From contig JABFUD020000267.1 in assembly GCA_014529385.2 (NCBI GenBank), positions 1-64,000 on the forward strand: a DNA stretch of 64,000 nt, given 5' to 3'. The stretch comes from Adiantum capillus-veneris (Eukaryota; Streptophyta; Polypodiopsida; Polypodiales; Pteridaceae). Positions 35,645 to 48,469 of this stretch are shown here, piece after piece (positions within the stretch are counted from its first letter, which is position 1; each line of letters begins with the position of its first letter). The notes below the pieces were generated by a model. It was not told the origin of the DNA. It was given only the letters and a program-made list of their open reading frames with translations, and searched no databases. Made by a program: the position numbers and the translations under genes.

Positions 35645-36720
35645 TCCCCGCTCCCATCATTGGCTGTAAGGGTATCTCATCATGTTTTATTGGCACTTTG
35701 GTGCGTTGACAAGAGTCATATCGTCTTGTATATTCGCCTACATCCATACGTAATGTTGGCCACCATATTCCAATGGTCAAGACAAATTTTGATGTCTTTT
35801 CCCTTGAGAAATGGCCTCCACTTATTCCTTCATGTGCTTACTCAAGGATTGGAAGGTATATGCTTTTCATTGCGCATAGACTAAGCTGGTTATCCTTTCC
35901 TCATTTATAAAGCTGGTTTTCAATCAAAGTGAAGTCACGAGCTTTGATTTCTATCACTCTCTGAAATGCTCTAGTGGTATTTGCAGGAAATGTTTGCGTT
36001 TCCAAGAATTCAACAATGTATTGACTCCATTCCGGTGTAATTCTTATTTGAAACAGTGTCGCATGTTCTATCGGTGGGTTTGATCTGCATTTGGCACAAC
36101 TAGTTATATAATCATGAACATCAACACGCATAGTTGGCCAATACACTCCTAATTGTCTCAAGTGTTGATAAGTTTTTGTGGATGAGCAATGAAATGTTAA
36201 GTCCTGATTTTGTGCTTCAAACAAGGAGGCATCGTATTCCTTTGGACTTATGCACACTTGTAAGATACCGTCGGAGCCTAGATGATATAAACATCCACCA
36301 AACACTAAAAAGTTCTTAGCTCGCCAAACCGTTCGTGGTTTATGGTTTTGATTAGTCTTATCAAATTCCCCACCATGTAATAGTAGGCTTACTATCTCTT
36401 GGGACCACTTAGGTACCATTTCTACATTGAAGACATATGCATCAAGGATATCATTGCCTACTCCCTTTGGAGCTTCTCCATTTGGCAATCTAGAAAGGTG
36501 ATCTAATTGCAGGTGCGTCTTTCGCTTTTTAACCACTACAATAAAGTCAAACTCAAGCAATATAATGAACCATCTTACGATTCATCCATTATTGCATGGT
36601 TTGTTTACAAGGTACAAGAGGGCTTGATGGTCTGTGAAAAACACAAACTTATTTGCAAGGAGATAATGCAAAATTTTTTAAGAGCATAAATCATTCCAAG
36701 CCCCTCTCTTTTGGTGGTGG
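35645..36720 (-). pseudogene. Element 2 RNase H end and duplicated H2C2 modules
   Basis: The frame 35,901-36,560 reads LEFDFIVVVKKRKTHLQLDH (RNase H end), then unit A (WSQEIVSLLLHGGEFD to FHCSSTKTYQHLRQLGVYW and SCAKC). Unit B follows (EWSQYIVEFLETQTFP) and continues with stops to 35,645 (HEGISGGHFS, WWPTLRMDV). The first His of unit A is Gln here (FEAQ). This confirms that the doubled zinc module is a family trait, not an accident of element 1. Confidence 0.8.
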
Positions 36721-36721
36721 T

Positions 36722-37024
36722 TTAGTTCTTTTCAACACAGTTAAGTTGTCGACTGGCATAGCAGACTAGGAAATCCATAGTTCCGTCTCCTGATTGAGCC
36801 AAAATACAGCCTATAGCAAATGCAGGCGCATCAATATGAACGTGAAAGATTTTTTCCAAATCCGGTGCTTTTAACACTAGAGCAGATATGAGAGCATCTT
36901 TTAATTTCTTAAATGATTCCTCACACTCATCCGTCCATTCAAAGATCACTATAAGTCTATACATAGGTTGGACAATGATTGCATACATGTGTATGAACCT
37001 CCTGTAAAAACCACAGTGTCCCAT
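36722..37024 (-). pseudogene. Element 2 RNase H N-terminus
   Basis: The frame reads MGHCGFYRRFIHMYAIIVQP, then HVHIDAPAFAIGCILAQ (catalytic Asp kept) and YASRQLNCVEKN. It is continuous with RT except for a stop at ~37,026. Confidence 0.85.
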
Positions 37025-37027
37025 AAA

Positions 37028-37740
37028 TCACTGTACTTGCTTTGCATTGATGGGTTTGGGCATTTCCATAATCACTTTTATCTTATCCAAACCCATGGAT
37101 ATGCCATTTTTTGAGACAATATGTCCTAAGCTTTGTCCTTGTTTGACCATAAAAACACACTTTTCTGGGTCAAGACAGATCCTATACGTCCTACACTTCT
37201 CGAATACTTTTTTGAGGTGTTCTGTATGTTCCTCTCTCAAGAGAGAGTGCACACATAGATCATCCATATAGATTTCCAGGAAGATCCTCAAGGGTTCTTT
37301 GAAAGCATGTGCCATCAATCTTTGGAATGTTGCAAGTACATTTGTCAAACCAAATGGCACGACTCGATATGAAAATATGCCCCATTCTGTTTCAAATGCC
37401 ATTTTATATTGGTCCTCGCGTGCAATTGCAAGTTGGTTGTAGCCAAAGAATCCATCCAAGAAGGAATATGCATGCTTTCCCAAAACCAAATGGCACGACT
37501 CGATATGCAAATATGCCCCATTCTGTTTCAAATGCCATTTTATATTGGTCCTCGAGTGCAATTGCAAGTTGGTTGTAGCCAAAGAATCCATCCAAGAAGG
37601 AATATGCATGCTTTCCCACCACTCGTTCAAGGACATGATCAATGATTGGTAGGGGATAATTATTGCTTATTGTGGCTAACCTTCTTGAGATTGACACACA
37701 CTCCGAGTTTTCCATTATTTATTGGCACCATGACAATTAG
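37028..37740 (-). pseudogene. Element 2 reverse transcriptase with internal 136-bp duplication
   Basis: The catalytic YMDD lies at 37,257-37,268 and VPFGLTNVLATFQRLM just upstream. The segment 37,348-37,482 is repeated in tandem at 37,484-37,618, doubling the 'FLDGFFGYNQLAIA...FETEWGIF' part. Because 136 is not a multiple of three, it also shifts the frame. The start of RT (NNYPLPIIDHVLERV) is at about 37,660. Confidence 0.9.
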
Positions 37741-37760
37741 AGATACCCAGTCGGTGTGTT

Positions 37761-38480
37761 CTATCTCATAGTGAACTCTGCTTCCTTCAACTTATCGATT
37801 TCTTTCTTGATGCGCTTAGCAAAGGTGTCATTGTTTGTGTATGGCCTTTGTCTGCTAGTCTTTGCATTAGGTTTTAAGGGGATAGTATGCTGGCATATTG
37901 TAGGACCCACTCCCTTTAAACCCTTATATGACCATGCAAACACATCCTTGTATTGTTGGAGAAGGCTTACGAGCTCCTCTTCCTCTTCGCGACTCAAATC
38001 GGTTGTTATATATAGACTGGTTTCGGTTCCTCTCCAGGTCTTGCTAAGTCTATCTTCTTTGCATCCTCTGGTCCATCATATGACTCCTTATCACGTCGTC
38101 CTCGTCTAGGCTGTGTCAATACTATCTTTCAGTCTTGAATAGTCAATTTCCTATAGTGGGAGGGAACGCTCATATTGTTGTCACTTTTGTCTTTTTCATC
38201 TCCTCCACTTTCCAACTCAGTTGTCCATACTTCCCTTAAAGTTTTCTTGAGCTCTCAATACTTCTTTTTGCGCTCAACTTTGGTCCATTTTGGTTCTCCC
38301 ATTTTGTTCGGTTTTGTTTTCGCTTTCTTGGGTTTAGTTTTTGTTTTCAACTTCTAAGTTTGTTTTCTCACGTCTCTTGCTCTGTCTTGTGTCCTAGAGT
38401 CTTGATCCCCAGAGAATTGGCCTGAATTGTTTATTTAATGCAGTCTTCGGCTTTCACTAAAGATAAAAATTATGTTGTGT
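37761..38480 (-). pseudogene. Element 2 protease-RT linker
   Basis: The frame 37,761-37,997 matches element 1's linker (FAWSYKGLKGVGPTICQH). Upstream, to ~38,480, the Lys/Glu-rich linker is readable only with stops. Confidence 0.75.
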
Positions 38481-38483
38481 TCC

Positions 38484-39891
38484 TCATTTTAGGCATTGGG
38501 TTATCTCTTGCTTTGTGTGCCACCTTCTTTTTCTTGTAACGTGCTTGACGTCGTAAAACCTCACCTCCACTAGCATGTCCTCTTGCTCACTGGGGTTGTT
38601 AGAGCACTGATTATCTGCCTTGTCGTCTCGTTCAAGATGCTCTAGAGAGTCATAGAAAAGCTCCCCATTCACCTCTTCCGTGTGTTTAATTTTTCCTGGT
38701 TGTCCTGAGATTCGTTCACCATCAGCATCCTCTATTACATCAACCATATAGTATGGAACCATATCATAACCGTCCTTGTCACAAAACTTCGTCGTTGGTT
38801 CCTCCGCTGTAATAGCACACACATCTAATGTTGCTAGAATATGCGTCCATTCTAAGGATTCTAGGGCCTAGTCCTCTGGAAGGGGTCCCGGAATGTATTT
38901 CTTATCCTCAATAACTCTCTCTAAAATACACTCTTCCCGCTTTAAGCTTCCACAATGGGATGCCCCACACATCCATAGTTCCTTTGGTTACCTAACCAGG
39001 TTGAAAGCTCAGATCCTACTAATGTAGCAGAATCAGATTCCTCTAACGAGGTTCGGTTCACATCTTTGTAACTATGGTCTTTAAGGTTTATTCGCGTAGT
39101 GTTTCCATGTGCCTAAGGTATATATGATTATAGCCCCAGTCTTGGACCATCTTTAATTGTCGCATGAACGGTTGTCCAAGTATTATGTCGTAGTTATTCT
39201 TCTTGCCAAAATCCACTATTGCAAAGGTATGCTTGTACTCAATGCCGCAAGAGGTAACAACTACCTTTTCTAGGAGCCCTATGGGCCTCTCCATATAACC
39301 ATATGCAAGTTGCAACTTCATTATGGTGGCTCTCAAAGCCAGTTTTCCCTATTTCTTCCATACATCCTTGGTTGCAATGGCTACACCAGGTCCACTATCA
39401 AGAATTTCCATGGTTGTGACACCTTCAAACTTGACTAGAAATGTGGTATTGCCATCTTCTCCTTCACAGTATTCTCCTACCTTGTTTAAGGGTACTGGCT
39501 GCATCTTTAGTTGAGGCTTCTCTAGTTCTCTGATCTCTTCCTGCATCCGTGAATTCGGATCCTTTACCCCAAAATTTTCTAGGAATTTTCCTATTGTAGT
39601 CCACATGTGAGGAATTATTTGGAGAAGCTTGGTGAGAGTAATGGTGCAAGCCACTGGAGTAGACAAAATGGTTATCAACCCTTGGGAGTCCATCACCTTC
39701 CTTGTGGAGAGTCTCTGAGATGGTACCGCTTTCACATCCGAGTTTGCTTCATACTCTCCCATATAAGAGGGTAAATCTCTCAGAGATATAGGTTGACTAT
39801 CCAAAGATCTCATAGATCCCTTGTCCCCCCAATACGGGGTTGTATACCTTGTGGTGTGAGTGGGGTTCCTAGAGGTGCTACCTCCTCCCAC
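38484..39891 (-). pseudogene. Element 2 protease and flanking linker
   Basis: The frame 39,349-39,891 carries the pre-protease segment (KVMDSQGLITILSTPVAC) and the active site MEILDSGPGVAIATK, with Pro instead of the usual Ala after DSG. The frame 39,088-39,336 holds TFAIVDFGKKNNYDIILGQ. The acidic linker continues to 38,484. Stops and shifts interrupt it. Confidence 0.85.
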
Positions 39892-40318
39892 TTCGTTTTG
39901 TTGGTTAACAGTGATGTTTTAGTCAACCATGAGGTAAAAATATTTCTTTGAAGAGGTGTCGGTCCCACTACCGACCTCTATAATTGGTGCTAGTGGTCTA
40001 TTCTTGCTTGGGTCACACTCTCCTCAGTAGACACTAAGATGGCCTAGTCTCCTAGTGAACTCTGGTCTCTTTGGGGATTTCTACCTGATCTCAAGTACAT
40101 CAATTCTGTTAAACACACAACTATCAATCCAAACCTTTTACCTCGAAAGTTTGATTGTAGTCGTCTTTGTTCAAGCTAGTCTTCAAATTGCTCTCCAATT
40201 TATTGATTGTTTGTACTTTAGATTGGTCTCAACTTGCTAGACCTTCTCTGTGCTCATTACCTGCTATAGAACACAAGGGTATACTCATATGCACAATTTG
40301 ACTCAATTTTGACCTCTA
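39892..40318 (-). pseudogene. Element 2 vestige of the Gag N-terminal region
   Basis: Broken frames match the beginning of element 1's Gag extension (e.g. NRIDVLEIR versus RGIDEFEIG; GTDTSSKK versus SVSDTSSER). They then join directly to protease-linker sequence, marking the gag deletion point near 39,890-39,960. Confidence 0.6.
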
Positions 40319-40918
40319 AGACATTATACGCGTATGATGTCTTTTGGCCCTGAATGGAGTTCTGTTTCTACCACATCTGCCCCTTGATATGTGCAACATG
40401 CATATGTGCTCACATCCAATTTTGGATATCAGAGTTGTACAATGTCACTACTTTTTACCCAAGAACTTCCCAAAAAGAGTAATATACACTCAATTCTTAA
40501 CTTATTTGCCTAAATGAGATGAAACTTGGTGAATGTGCTCCACACAACATGCAGAATGTGAGTATGAAGTCAAAGGTTCAATTTGACTGCCAAATCACCC
40601 TTTGAGAGATTATACACGTATAATGTCTACCGATGGATTTTTGCACAGATTTTACTCGCAGGCTCCCATAAGTTCTTAGCAATGATTTTCAAACACTTTT
40701 ACCAATTTTTATGCAAACAAAAGTGCTCAAAATCACCAGTTCCCTGGTTTTCTATTTTTGACTTTTTGACTTTTGTCTTTTGGGTATCAAGGGTTGGTCA
40801 AAGCCTTGGTCTCAAGTTGCACTTAGGATAAAACATCCCTCTACAACTCTCTGGTGTAGTTTTGTTGCCAAATTTGGTCTCTTGTTAGGATCTAAGACAT
40901 CATACGCGTATGATGTCT
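40319..40918. repeat. Palindrome array in the leader of element 2
   Basis: There are three copies of the 24-bp palindrome at 40,319 (one change, the same C to T as in array B), 40,605 (four changes) and 40,895 (perfect), with spacings 286 and 290 bp. Confidence 0.9.
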
Positions 40919-41423
40919 GCTGATTAAAAATCCAGATCTCTTGCAGATGTATTCTTTTATGCCCAGCAACACCCAACCATGTTCAAACAACCATTGATGC
41001 TTGTTTATTGCATTTCTCTTCCTAAAATTCACTTCCTAAGATTGCAAATGAAAACAGGCAAACAACAAAATTTATTCTATGATAATCAGCTCTAGATCTC
41101 AATCACAAGCTCTACTTACCCTACTCCTACACATCCTATGGGGGTTTTTTACAAATTCATGAGTAGAAAAATACTTGATTGCCACACACAAACTAGTTTA
41201 CGCTTTTAACACCTCACAAATCACTCACTCTCTATCCACACTAACTACAACAAAACTCTCAATCACCAATGACATGGGCAAGTCGTATGCCCACTCACAC
41301 CTCCCTAAGATCTCAAATGTCCTACCGTCATATTCTACCTAAAGTAAAGTAGTAAAATTTTGGCAAACTAGAGAGACTTTTACCTCATAGGATTAGTCTA
41401 AGGTCACCTACCTAGGGCTCTCG
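40919..41423 (-). other. Element 2 leader
   Basis: This is non-coding and homologous to 13,955-14,477, best near the PBS. Minus-strand GAG/GTAAAA at about 41,383 is in the position of element 1's splice-donor-like site. Confidence 0.6.
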
Positions 41424-41441
41424 TCCTCGACAGCGGCACCA
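41424..41441 (-). other. Primer-binding site of element 2
   Basis: The minus strand reads TGGTGCCGCTGTCGAGGA, a diverged version of element 1's TGGCGCCGCTGCCGGGA, one base from the LTR. Confidence 0.85.
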
Positions 41442-41442
41442 A

Positions 41443-42340
<898 letters not shown>

Positions 42341-42822
42341 ACAAAATTTCATGTTGTTTCTAAAAAATAAGTGATACAAAAAATGGAAATTTGGGAAAGG
42401 CTTCTTCTGTGTTCTGCCTCTCAACAAAAGCTGAAATGTGGATGGCCCAGCTTTGCCATAAGTAAGTGAGCCCCCCTCTGTTTATAGAAACATACTCAAC
42501 CTTTGAGTTTTCCTTTGTGTCTCTCTTCTACGTGCATGCGTACACAAACTCATCGCAATAACCAACGACTTGGTAGGGGAGGGGAGGGGGCTGCATGTTT
42601 GCTCAACACATGGAGGTGTCAATTTTCAAGAACTTTGAGAAAAGTATAATAGTGTTTCTTTAGAGTTATTTTTCAAAAGTTTAAAATACAAAACTACACA
42701 ATTTGTTAAGATAATATCAATATTACTCTTGAAAAAAGCCTCTTGAAAAGAAAAAGCCAAATATATCCTCAAAAGTCAAATTTGCATTGAAGAGAAAAAT
42801 CCTCCCCCAAATTTACCCTTTT

Positions 42823-42826
<4 letters not shown>
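42341..42826. other. Spacer left of the EPRV
   Basis: This is AT-rich DNA with a short G-rich stretch near 42,575. No gene is seen. Confidence 0.4.

Positions 42827-42878
<52 letters not shown>
42827..42878. repeat. (TA)n microsatellite at the EPRV junction
   Basis: A ~52-bp pure TA tract abuts the first base of the viral repeat. It is likely the integration site. Confidence 0.95.
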
Positions 42879-42880
<2 letters not shown>

Positions 42881-43236
42881 AATCTTATCGATGACATAAT
42901 TATCACTTATGTCATAACCCACATGGTTGTGCTAGCACTCAGTGTCTAGAAAAAAGCGTGTGCAATAAGATTCTCCACCTACCACTCCTTATCCTCCACC
43001 TCTTACTACCTTTTGACCTGTCCACTTTGTAACGCAATCAACCACCTTGGACAGTGACACCCACTAGTGTAAAGTGATATCCACTCATGAAAAGTGACAT
43101 CCACTACTTTACCCACGAAGGTGTTACCTTGAGCCTCAAGCCAAACATTTCCTATATAAAGGAGTCCACGGATAATTGTAAATCCATCACAGAATGAGCC
43201 TTATCTCTCTCCTGACATATTGAGTTGAGTCGTCCC
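42879..43236 (+). repeat. EPRV promoter-region repeat, left copy
   Basis: About 358 bp are repeated at 48,470-48,802 with modest divergence. It holds repeated 'aaagtgacatccact' motifs ~60-110 bp before TATATAAA (43,153-43,160), an arrangement like caulimovirid pregenomic promoters. It has an extra ~25 bp relative to the right copy. Confidence 0.85.
43153..43160 (+). promoter_or_regulatory. EPRV TATA box
   Basis: TATATAAAGGAG is identical in the right copy (48,721). A pregenomic RNA would start ~30 bp downstream and include the PBS. Confidence 0.7.
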
Positions 43237-43386
43237 ACATATTATAATAAGCTTAGCCTATCCCTTGTACAATGCTTCATTAATATAAGCTTTCTCATAG
43301 AACGATCTACTGCACAATTGTGTATTTACTTTTGTCTTTACTAATAGAAATACACTCCTACCTGCAAATTCATTGTGTGCATATAT

Positions 43387-43398
43387 TGGTATCAGAGC
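43387..43398 (+). other. EPRV primer-binding site (initiator tRNA-Met)
   Basis: TGGTATCAGAGC on the plus strand lies ~230 bp after the TATA box. This fixes the viral orientation and the genome origin. Confidence 0.9.
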
Positions 43399-44438
43399 CT
43401 GTGAATTAATTTAGCCTATTGCTCTCTCTCACTCTGTTTATCATTCTTGTTCTATGCGGTATTGTACATCAATTGTGTATGAGCTCAAGTTCAACAAGCT
43501 TTCGATCGAAGGGTACTTTCATTGAGTGATTAGTAAGGATTAATCCTTTACGAATTATTTATCCATCAGTGTTATTTTCATTCACTTGAATCTACATCAA
43601 CATGCAAGGTATCATGGTATCGTGGTAGCAAGGTAGAATGGTATGATGGTCGTCTCGTTGGCGGTTTGGGATTATAAGCCACAAACACAAATCCATTGTA
43701 AAGTCTTGTGTAAAGTCTCGTGTAAACTCTAGCAATGAACTCCTATCTTCTGGTCTTCATTTAGGTAAATTCCAATGGCATTTTTGAATAGATTTTTGTC
43801 TAAAGTGACCAAGTCCCTTACAAATCTCTCATTAGCAGTAGAAGAAGCCAAACCCTCAGCTCAATGGGTGGCAAATACCACAATTAAAACCCGAACAAGT
43901 CTATCAACATAAACATCTATTTAAAGCTCGTGCATCAACTATAAATTTAGATAATAGATCTATTGCATCTATCCCTTTTGACAATCAAATGCATTTCCAA
44001 ACTCATCGAGATCCTTCAAAATGACAAAATAGAATCCATCTAGGGAGGCATTAATTTTGAATATCTTGGCTATGTAAGTATCATAGAGTTAGTAAATAGA
44101 GTTCTTAACATAGATAGATTAAAACTCATAATTCTCAAATTCAAATTTATTAGTGGAATTCTTAGATTGGGATTTGTAGATGGAATACTAATTTTTGTAT
44201 CACTAATATAAATGCTTATATAGATAACTTAAACTCTTATACATCTATAATTTCTTCACAAAAGCCACTAGTATCTTCAGTAACTCATAAACCCTCAACA
44301 AAATCAAGGGCAATGCAAATCAAGGATTGTATGCATACAAAAACGTTTGAATCTAACAAACAAAATTTTTGTAAACATTGCTTAAAATAAATTTTTAAAG
44401 CCTCTGCTTCATCTTCATCCTATATAATACAGTTTTAT
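43399..44438 (+). other. EPRV leader and decayed upstream coding region
   Basis: Only stop-ridden frames are present. A movement-protein gene is expected here in caulimovirids, but I cannot demonstrate its motifs. Confidence 0.4.
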
Positions 44439-46490
44439 ATGATTGAAGGAAAAGATTTCATTATATTTGATAATGATAAAATCTTTATTGCACCATATGT
44501 AATAATGGATTATGACACAAAAACTAGACCTGAGGTTTTACAAAGAAACTATCACACAATAAAGGTACACGCACTTGAAAAGCAGTTATCTGAGTTGCAT
44601 AAGGTGGTCAATAGTATGCAAAATCTACTTCAAGTGTATCCTTCTTCTTTACATACAGAACTTATTGTTCCTTCCTCATTTCCCATTATACCAAGCTTCT
44701 CATTCACCAAACCATCCATGCATAAAACTCTTGGTCACTCTGACAAGCATTTATTCTTAAATGTTGTTAAGTTTACTGATGAATAGGAGAATTCTTCAGA
44801 CAAAGCACCAGGGCGAAAAGATTGGGAAGATGCAGAGCGGCTTGTTAAAGAAGCTTGCCAAATTTCAAGTTCGAGGCAGGGAGATATTTATACATTATTG
44901 CTCATTGTCACAAAAATCACAAGATTCTTATTGACAACACATGCAAAACTCCTTCCAAATTCCCAGCAGGTGTATCATTTGAGACAATTGATTATGCTTG
45001 GGAAGAAGACTCAAATGAGCCAAGATGGGATATGAAAAATGCAGAAACTAGGGTGGGAATCAAAGACTAGTTCAAATGCTACAATGGAAACTATCAGCAA
45101 TTTGACTATTATTATGAAGAATTAGTTTATTATGGTCTCCAATAGAAATTAATTCCCGATTACATTTTATCTCCTCCTTCCATTAAATAGTGACACTAGT
45201 GAAAAATATGATTGAGAGATAGATCAAGAAGTGCAACATCCATTACAAATAAAAAGTAAAGAATCTCCTTCATATACAAATTCTTCCAATGAACTTACAA
45301 ACTTTGAATTTGGCATGACACAATTTGAAAGTGAAGCCTCTTCTACAACAGAAGATTCTTCAAGCTCCGACTTAAATTCAAGCTCCGAATTAGAATATGA
45401 AGATTATCATATAGAAGATTTCATGCCTACAATCTTCAAGCCTTAGAAATTTTAAAAAAATATATTCTTCAAGAAAAAAACAGGATTGAAGAATTAGAAG
45501 CAAGTGATTCCATTTCTTCTTCAATGACTACCAAATTAGGTTAAAAAAGGCCAATCTGAAATATAAATTTTGAAAAAACAGATAAAAATAGCTCTCAAAG
45601 AAGCAGAAAAAGCTAATGCACTAGTATCAGAAAGAATGGTGATTCCAACCTTGGCCAATAAAATGAAGATAAAGAAACTAAAAGAAAGTAAACCTTTCTT
45701 TGATAACAGCTTCATCAGTAATCTGGCAAGTGGGAAAGTTAAAGCTGAATCTGTCTATGATCTACCACGAGGAAGAGAATCCTCCTCTTCATCAAGTTCA
45801 AATTACAAATAACTTTTAACCATAGCATCAACATCCAGGCAACCCATTCCCTTCTCCTATGATGCATTACATCAAAAAGAAAAAGAGCTTCAACAAAGGG
45901 AAGAACTTCTCCCTAAACAAGAAGAATTGCTTAAATGGGAAGCCGATCTCTAGGTTAAAAAGCACACTCTACACTTTCTATAGCAAGGTGAAGTAAGAGA
46001 AATACTGCCTACAACTACATCAAGAAACCAACTCTCAACCTCAACCACAACAGCTGCAACCGGTATAAGTACTCCAATCTTTTGGGATATTTCACTCCCA
46101 AAAGATACAACAATTAAACAATGAGCAATAGATGAGTAGCTATCCAAAGGTAACCCTTTTACCCCTGAAACCCCTGAAGAAATTCAAAGGCCTAGGGATT
46201 TTCTAGCTTTGGAGCTAAAGGATCAGGTAGCATAAGAATCAACAACTCCACAACAAAAGGATCAACAACCAAATGAAGAATCCACAAAGTTATCAATGGT
46301 TACTAAAAACACAAAAATCAATATGGCTGATGAAAGAAAAATAGTAAATGCCAATAACATGGCAATTCCTACAGTGAGACTACTAATCAAACTAAAAGGC
46401 TTCCAACCTATTGCAATAGATGCACTAATGGGTATAGGATCAAGATGTAGCTTTGCAAAGAAAGCCCTATTTCCACAAACAATGATCTAG
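44439..46490 (+). pseudogene. EPRV coat/polyprotein region and protease remnant
   Basis: Broken plus-strand frames (44,439-44,786; 44,855-45,070; 45,231-45,446; 45,570-45,812; 46,296-46,490) follow one another. Features are a Gln/Leu coiled-coil-like stretch (ALEKQLSELHKVV), acidic Ser/Glu-rich segments (about 45,330-45,420), Lys/Glu-rich helices, and a protease-like end (~46,400-46,680). There the expected catalytic DTG/DSG box reads MGIGS (46,428-46,442), so the catalytic Asp is lost. A zinc knuckle was not found. Confidence 0.6.
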
Positions 46491-48213
46491 CAACATCTAG
46501 AAGCCAGACAAGTCATCTACAAGGATGGCTCTAAAGCCATCACCAGAGAATTTGTATATACATGGATACGACTACATATTGGTAAACTCCCTATTAGATT
46601 ATCCCTACATTCTAATAATGTGTGTTATGGTATGGTAATAGGTTTTGACCTAATATCAAAATTAGCCCCTAGCATATTTTTAGAAAGTAATTTTGCTTTT
46701 CCATATATTAAAAAAATAAATAGTACCTCTATTGAAAAAATCCAGCTATGCTATAAATAGATCTCTACTGTCTATTAACTATTGTGATGGTTCTCCGAAG
46801 AAAAAGCAAAATACAAAAACCATATTGAAGCCATCAAGGAAGAAATTTTAACCCAAACCTCCGACAACCCATTAGCTTTCCGGTATCAAGATAAATACAT
46901 GATTACTCTTCCAACTATCCCTGAAGCATACCCTACTAATGCCTCACACCCATGCAATGATGACTATCAAAGACACAGAGCTTTGTAGAAAGGAACTTGA
47001 TGAGCTTCTACAAAAAGGAATAATTGACCTTCCAACTGAAACTGGGCCTGCAGAGCCTTCTACGTCAACAATCACATTGAGCAGAAAAGACGCAAAAAGA
47101 GGTTAATCATTGACTATAAACCTCTTAACAAATTTTGTTAGCAAAAAAGTTCTCAATCCCTTTTCAAGAAGATCTAATGCAGCAAATCCATGATGCAACA
47201 GTATTCTCAAAAATTTGATCTCAAAAGTGGACTTTGGCAATTTAAACATCCTAAAGATATGTACAAAACAGCCTTTAGTTCCTCATGGTATGTTTCAATG
47301 GATTTCTATTCCGAAGGGATTAGCAAATGCTCCATTAGAATTCTAGCTAAGAGTAGAGATGATTTTTGGACCAATCAAAGATTTTTGCTTAGTATATCTA
47401 GATGATATGCTGATATACTCAAAAAAAATATGGAATTTCATATTTAACACACCTGAAGGCATTCCACAATCTCCAAAGAAAAATAGGTTTGGTCCTATCA
47501 TATGAAAAATGTAGTTCTGTGTAGAAAGAAGTTGATTTCCTAGGAATTACCATCTGCAATGGATATAAAGTTACAGGAGCATGTTTTGTCAAAAATTTCA
47601 AATACTCCAAGCCAGCTAAAAATTGTCACTCACCTTCACCAATTTTGGGGGTGTTTAAATTGGAATCAAATTGGATCAACAAGAATGTCCCATATTTAGC
47701 TACCCTAACAAAGAAGATAAGGACATTACTACAAAAGAATACTCCCAAGAAATGGGAACACTCCCACAGCAAAACAATGGAATTAATCAAAATGATATGC
47801 AAACAAATACCTCCACTAAAACTTCCAAGAACTGATAAGTTAATCCTCTACACCGATACATCTCTTGATGCATGGGGTTCAACTTTATGCGAAGCTACTA
47901 AAGAAAAAAAAAATACAGGTATGCAGGTTCCATGGTTCCTTTTCTTAGGCAAAACAAAATTACCCTTCTGCACAACGAGAAATCCTCCAACCAAACTCAA
48001 TATCAATAAATTTTGGCTATTTCTATTGGGAAGAATTCTTATTCTTCGTATGGACCTCAACAATTTCCCACGATTTCGCACTTCCAAGACTTCGAATGAA
48101 GACAGATGCCTGATACACTGGGCATCTTGGTTTGCACAATGGGACCACTAGTATGGGCATATCAAAGGATCTAGAAACATCCTTGCTGATATATTAAGCC
48201 ACCTCATTTGTTG
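46491..48213 (+). pseudogene. EPRV reverse transcriptase and RNase H remnant
   Basis: RT landmarks appear across several frames: ELDELLQKGIID (~46,995), KRLIIDYKPLNKF (~47,100), FDLKSGLWQF (~47,214) and the catalytic box YLDDMLIYS (47,395-47,420). RNase H follows in the frame 47,645-48,151: LILYTDTSLDAWGS (~47,840) and, after a shift, RNILADILSHL near 48,175-48,210. The region ends there with no integrase, as in pararetroviruses. I describe the breaks only and give no reconstruction. Confidence 0.85.
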
Positions 48214-48469
48214 ACCAGAATGGAATAATATTATCAATGCATCTGCAGCCAATCAAGTTGAAGATGTAAACCACATCCAAATGTATATCTCTCTGTCTTA
48301 AGGATGCAAATTCTTAAAAAATAAAAAACACAAAAATCCAAATGAGAAGCTGCCGGACCAAAGCAAATAAAGATCCCAACTTTCAATGACCGGACATATC
48401 AAGCCATCTCATTCTAGTGGGGAGGTGGGATGACGGGGTGGGATGACATAATCGCTCACCAAATCATAA

